64,000 bases of DNA. It comes from CAVSRC01 sp963743015 (GTDB lineage: Bacteria; Pseudomonadota; Alphaproteobacteria; Rhizobiales; Kaistiaceae). The notes under the pieces are model-generated. The model saw only the letters and a program-made list of their open reading frames with translations, had not been told where the DNA came from and did not search any database. Location: NCBI GenBank assembly GCA_963743015.1, contig CAVUOD010000004.1, forward strand, positions 1-64,000, written 5' to 3'. This document shows positions 61,213 to 64,000 of this stretch, one piece after another. Positions within the stretch are counted from its first letter, which is position 1, and each line of letters begins with the position of its first letter. The position numbers and the translations under genes are program-made.

Positions 61213-64000
61213 GATACGCCTCCCATGGCGATCAGATAGACGGCGATGACGAAGAAGAGCACCTGCACGGCATAGGTCTGGCCGTTGCCGGTGTAGAGCC
61301 TGCGGCTGAACTCGGCGGTGCCCGCGAGCGAGTCGGTCACGCCGTTCCAGAAGGTGGTGACGACCGGTGCCTCAAGCAGCCCCATCGCCTTGCGGTAGGG
61401 CGCGAAGAAGTTCCAGGCAAAGTGCGTCGTCTGCGGCTTGAACGGCCGTTCGCCGGAATAGACGATGTTGAACTGCTTCACCCACTGCGCGTTGTGGTTC
61501 ATGCCGATCAGGATCGCGAACACCGCGATGAAGATGACCGCGATCACGATGATGATCACCACCGGGTTCCAGTAGCCGTAGGCCGAGATGATCTCGCGCC
61601 CCTGCCAGACAAGCGGGTGATCGTTGAAGATGGTGCCGATATAGCCATCCACCTTCTGCAGGGCCATGCCCGGCAGGATGGCAAACGCGATGAGGAAGGC
61701 CACGTACATCATCTGCGGGACGAGCAGCCAGACCGGCGCCTCCTTCAGCTTACGGTGCTCGTCATGGAGCTGGCCGAGGAAGACCGTATGGATCAGGCGG
61801 AAGAGGTAGAGGAAGCCCACCGGACCGGCCATGAAGATCAGGATCAGCGGCAGCTTCTGCCCGGCATCGAGAATGGCCTGGTAGAAGATCCAGCGCCCGC
61901 CGAAGCCCGACAGCGGCGGCACGCCCGACATGGCGATGATGCCGACCAGCACCGAGACGAAGGTGAAGGGCATGAGCGTGATCAGCCCGCCCATCTTGTA
62001 CATGAGCTTGGTGTGGGTACGCTTGTAGACGCCGCCCACCGCCAGGAAGAGCATGGATTTGTAGACGTAGTGGTTGATGACGAACATCAGCGCCAGCAGC
62101 CAGCCGAGATGGGTCATCAGCGCCAGGCCGAAGACCGCGTAGCCCATCTGCGAGATGGACGAATAGGCAAGCAGGCGCTTGGCATCCTCCTGGAACACCG
62201 CCAGCACCGCGCCGATGAAGGCCGACAATGCGCCGATCCACACCAGCACATGGGTGAGATCGATCCCGTAGAGCGTCTGGTGACCCATATGGGTGAGCAG
62301 CAGCCACAGGCCGAACAGACCGGCCTTGAGCAGGATGCCCGACACCATCGGCGAGACGTCCGTTTCGGCTTCCGCGTGCGCCCCGGGCAGCCAGATGTGC
62401 AGGCCCATCGAGGCCGTCTTGGTCATGAAACCGACGGCAAGCAGGACGAAGACGAAGGGCGCCACCGCGGCCGGCACCTTGGCAAGTCCTTCCAGGGCGA
62501 ACGGCTGCACGCCGCCGGCGGCGATCGCGAAACCGCCCAGCAGGGCAAACGCTCCGCCGAGCGAGAACAGGATGTAGGACAGCGCATGCGGCTCGGAGAG
62601 CTTGCCGCGCAGGATCAGGAAATAGGACCCAACGGTGAGCACCTCCCAGGCGGCGAAGAAGGCGAAGCTGGTCTTCGCTTCGATCAACAGGGCGAGACCG
62701 CCATACATGAGCATGGCGGACGGATAGAAGCCGATCCGGCGGCCGTCTTCGGTGAAGGAAGCAAGGAAGATGACCGCGCCGCCGATCAGCATGATGATCG
62801 CGAACAGCGTCTGCACCGGATCGTAGCCCGGATAGCGGAAGGCGAACCACGCCACCAGCCCGGCGATCGCGATGACGTTCTTTACCCGTGCCGGCAACAC
62901 GTCGAGCGGCAGGAAGGCGAGTGCAAACAGGACGGGGATTGCAGTCAACAGGTTCAGATTGCCGCTGAGCGCCCCCCAGACGAAGCCGAGGACCCAGCCC
63001 GCCGCCAGCGCCGTGACGACCGGCGCGCCCTTTGAGCGCGTGCACTGCGCGCCAGTGCCCATCTCGCGTTTGATCGCATAGCCGAACCAGCGGAACATGT
63101 AGCCAGCCTCGATCAGCGCACCGACGAGGATCAGTGCGATCACCGGCAGCCGGTCGGCGGCGACCAGCGCATGCGCAAGATTCCATTTGGCATAGAAGCC
63201 CGGGAAAGGCGGCAGGCCGACCAACATCGCGACGAATGAGGCGAAGGCGAAGACCAGGATGGGTTGGGCGCGCAGCGCGGCCCAGTCGAACAGCGTGCGC
63301 CCGCGCACGAAGTCGGACAGCCAGAACAGGCCGGCCTTGGCCACCGCATGGGTGACCAGGATGCCGCCGGCGACAAACAGGTAGTTGTCGCCGAGGATGT
63401 CGCGCTGGCCGATGACGGCGAGCACCAGGCCGATCTGGCCGACCGAGGAATAGCCGAGAAGCCGGCGATCGTTCTGCTGCGACAGCGCCAGCACATTGGC
63501 GCCGAGGAAGGTCACCAGCCCGACGCCGGTCGCCATCGGCAGCCAGGCAGGGCCGGCCGCGGCAAACAGCTTGTCGGCGGCGAACAGCGCCGCCGTGCCG
63601 GAAGCGGCGGAGAAAAGCGCCGAGAAGCCGGGATGTGCCGATTCGTAGATATCGAGCGCCCAACCGTTTGCGGGAAACGGCTTGAGCTCGAGCATCAGGG
63701 CGATGAGCACCAGGAACAGCGCCAGCGACGGGCCATAGAATTCCATCGGCTGGGCGGCGATGTCGTCGATATTGAGCGAGCCGTTGGCGTGATAGGTGAA
63801 GATGATGCCGATCAGCAGAAGCACCGAGATCACCTGAGCCACGATCAGGTACTTGAAGCCGGCGGCGATGGCGCGGCCGTCTTCCGACAACAGCACCAGG
63901 CCGGCCGAGGCGATCACGATCAATTCGACGAAGACGAACAGGTTGAAGACGTCCCGCGTCATCACCAGGCCGGACAGCGCCATGACCAGGACCAGCAGAA
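61209..64000 (-). CDS. fused double antiporter-like subunit (MrpD/NuoN-like + HyfB/NuoM-like), cut by window end
   Basis: At least 929 aa, the frame still open at the window edge. The first half (RDVFNLFVFVELIVIASAG; LSQQNDRRLLGYSSVGQIGL; THAVAKAGLFWL) is an antiporter-like domain; at the key helix it reads SALFSAASGTAALFAADKLF with no Lys. The second half (AAWEVLTVGSYFLILRGKLS, LHIWLPGAHAEAETDVSPM, GILLKAGLFGLW, RLLAYSSISQMGYAVFGLAL, INHYVYKSMLFLAVGG) is HyfB/NuoM-like with the proton-path Glu, Lys and His. About 20 or more hydrophobic segments. It heads the visible part of the operon. Confidence 0.85.
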   Translation of the reverse strand, partial: LLVLVMALSGLVMTRDVFNLFVFVELIVIASAGLVLLSEDGRAIAAGFKYLIVAQVISVLLLIGIIFTYHANGSLNIDDIAAQPMEFYGPSLALFLVLIALMLELKPFPANGWALDIYESAHPGFSALFSAASGTAALFAADKLFAAAGPAWLPMATGVGLVTFLGANVLALSQQNDRRLLGYSSVGQIGLVLAVIGQRDILGDNYLFVAGGILVTHAVAKAGLFWLSDFVRGRTLFDWAALRAQPILVFAFASFVAMLVGLPPFPGFYAKWNLAHALVAADRLPVIALILVGALIEAGYMFRWFGYAIKREMGTGAQCTRSKGAPVVTALAAGWVLGFVWGALSGNLNLLTAIPVLFALAFLPLDVLPARVKNVIAIAGLVAWFAFRYPGYDPVQTLFAIIMLIGGAVIFLASFTEDGRRIGFYPSAMLMYGGLALLIEAKTSFAFFAAWEVLTVGSYFLILRGKLSEPHALSYILFSLGGAFALLGGFAIAAGGVQPFALEGLAKVPAAVAPFVFVLLAVGFMTKTASMGLHIWLPGAHAEAETDVSPMVSGILLKAGLFGLWLLLTHMGHQTLYGIDLTHVLVWIGALSAFIGAVLAVFQEDAKRLLAYSSISQMGYAVFGLALMTHLGWLLALMFVINHYVYKSMLFLAVGGVYKRTHTKLMYKMGGLITLMPFTFVSVLVGIIAMSGVPPLSGFGGRWIFYQAILDAGQKLPLILIFMAGPVGFLYLFRLIHTVFLGQLHDEHRKLKEAPVWLLVPQMMYVAFLIAFAILPGMALQKVDGYIGTIFNDHPLVWQGREIISAYGYWNPVVIIIVIAVIFIAVFAILIGMNHNAQWVKQFNIVYSGERPFKPQTTHFAWNFFAPYRKAMGLLEAPVVTTFWNGVTDSLAGTAEFSRRLYTGNGQTYAVQVLFFVIAVYLIAMGGVS

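Overview
This window looks like a chromosomal segment of a GC-rich alphaproteobacterium, most likely of the order Hyphomicrobiales (Rhizobiales). The main support is a compact set of cell-cycle genes typical of that class: sciP, divK-pleD, ctrA and chpT, plus a DUF3572 gene, a FliJ-like gene and the DUF1134 envelope gene eipA. An alphaproteobacterial PmtA-type phospholipid methyltransferase agrees with this. Genes are dense on both strands, often overlap by ATGA, and use TTG or GTG starts repeatedly. I see no rRNA, tRNA, CRISPR array, transposase or phage gene.

Layout. 1-9.7 kb: two tandem sulfotransferases (the first cut by the window edge), a glucosamine-kinase-like ATPase, pmtA, mnmA, sciP, a UPF0173 hydrolase, ruvX, an aldo/keto reductase and a frameshifted AidB-like acyl-CoA dehydrogenase. 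9.9-19.8 kb: an MFS remnant, then housekeeping genes plsY-dprA, topA, a TPR/glycosyltransferase-like gene, rnr, a DUF983 gene and rpmG. 20.2-26.7 kb: the cell-cycle region with divK-pleD, DUF3572-GNAT, fliJ-like/ctrA divergent, a response regulator, chpT and eipA. 26.8-40 kb: a membrane-anchored coiled-coil protein, a von Willebrand A protein, a zinc metallopeptidase with an ATP-grasp ligase-like partner, SDR enzymes, a lactonase divergent from a hydroxypyruvate isomerase operon, a LysR regulator and a PhoX-type phosphatase.

40-54 kb is accessory in character: a diheme cytochrome c-like gene, then a tight four-gene operon (41.9-46.0 kb) of a two-helix membrane protein, a TIR-domain protein, a pilin-like membrane protein and a DUF3885 protein. 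After it come a P-loop kinase, an SDR, a LuxR regulator, a K+ channel, MarR/Usp, an LprI-like protein, ROK-cutC, and a 274-base inverted-repeat-bounded element whose two ends supply the stop codons of both flanking genes. Nine or more single-base frameshifts fall in this part, nearly all +1 and outside long homopolymers; they are either assembly errors or recent decay.

55.6-64 kb, minus strand: an operon for a complex I-related membrane oxidoreductase. In transcription order it encodes a fused double antiporter-like subunit (running off the window), then NuoH-, NuoB-, NuoC- and NuoD-like subunits, a fusion of a NuoI-like 2x[4Fe-4S] module to a GltD/NfnB-like flavoprotein, and a ferritin-like protein. 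No NuoE/F/G is present here, and the NuoB-like subunit lacks one of the tandem cysteines of cluster N2. This operon and the TIR/pilin-like/DUF3885 operon are the two best candidates for undescribed systems.
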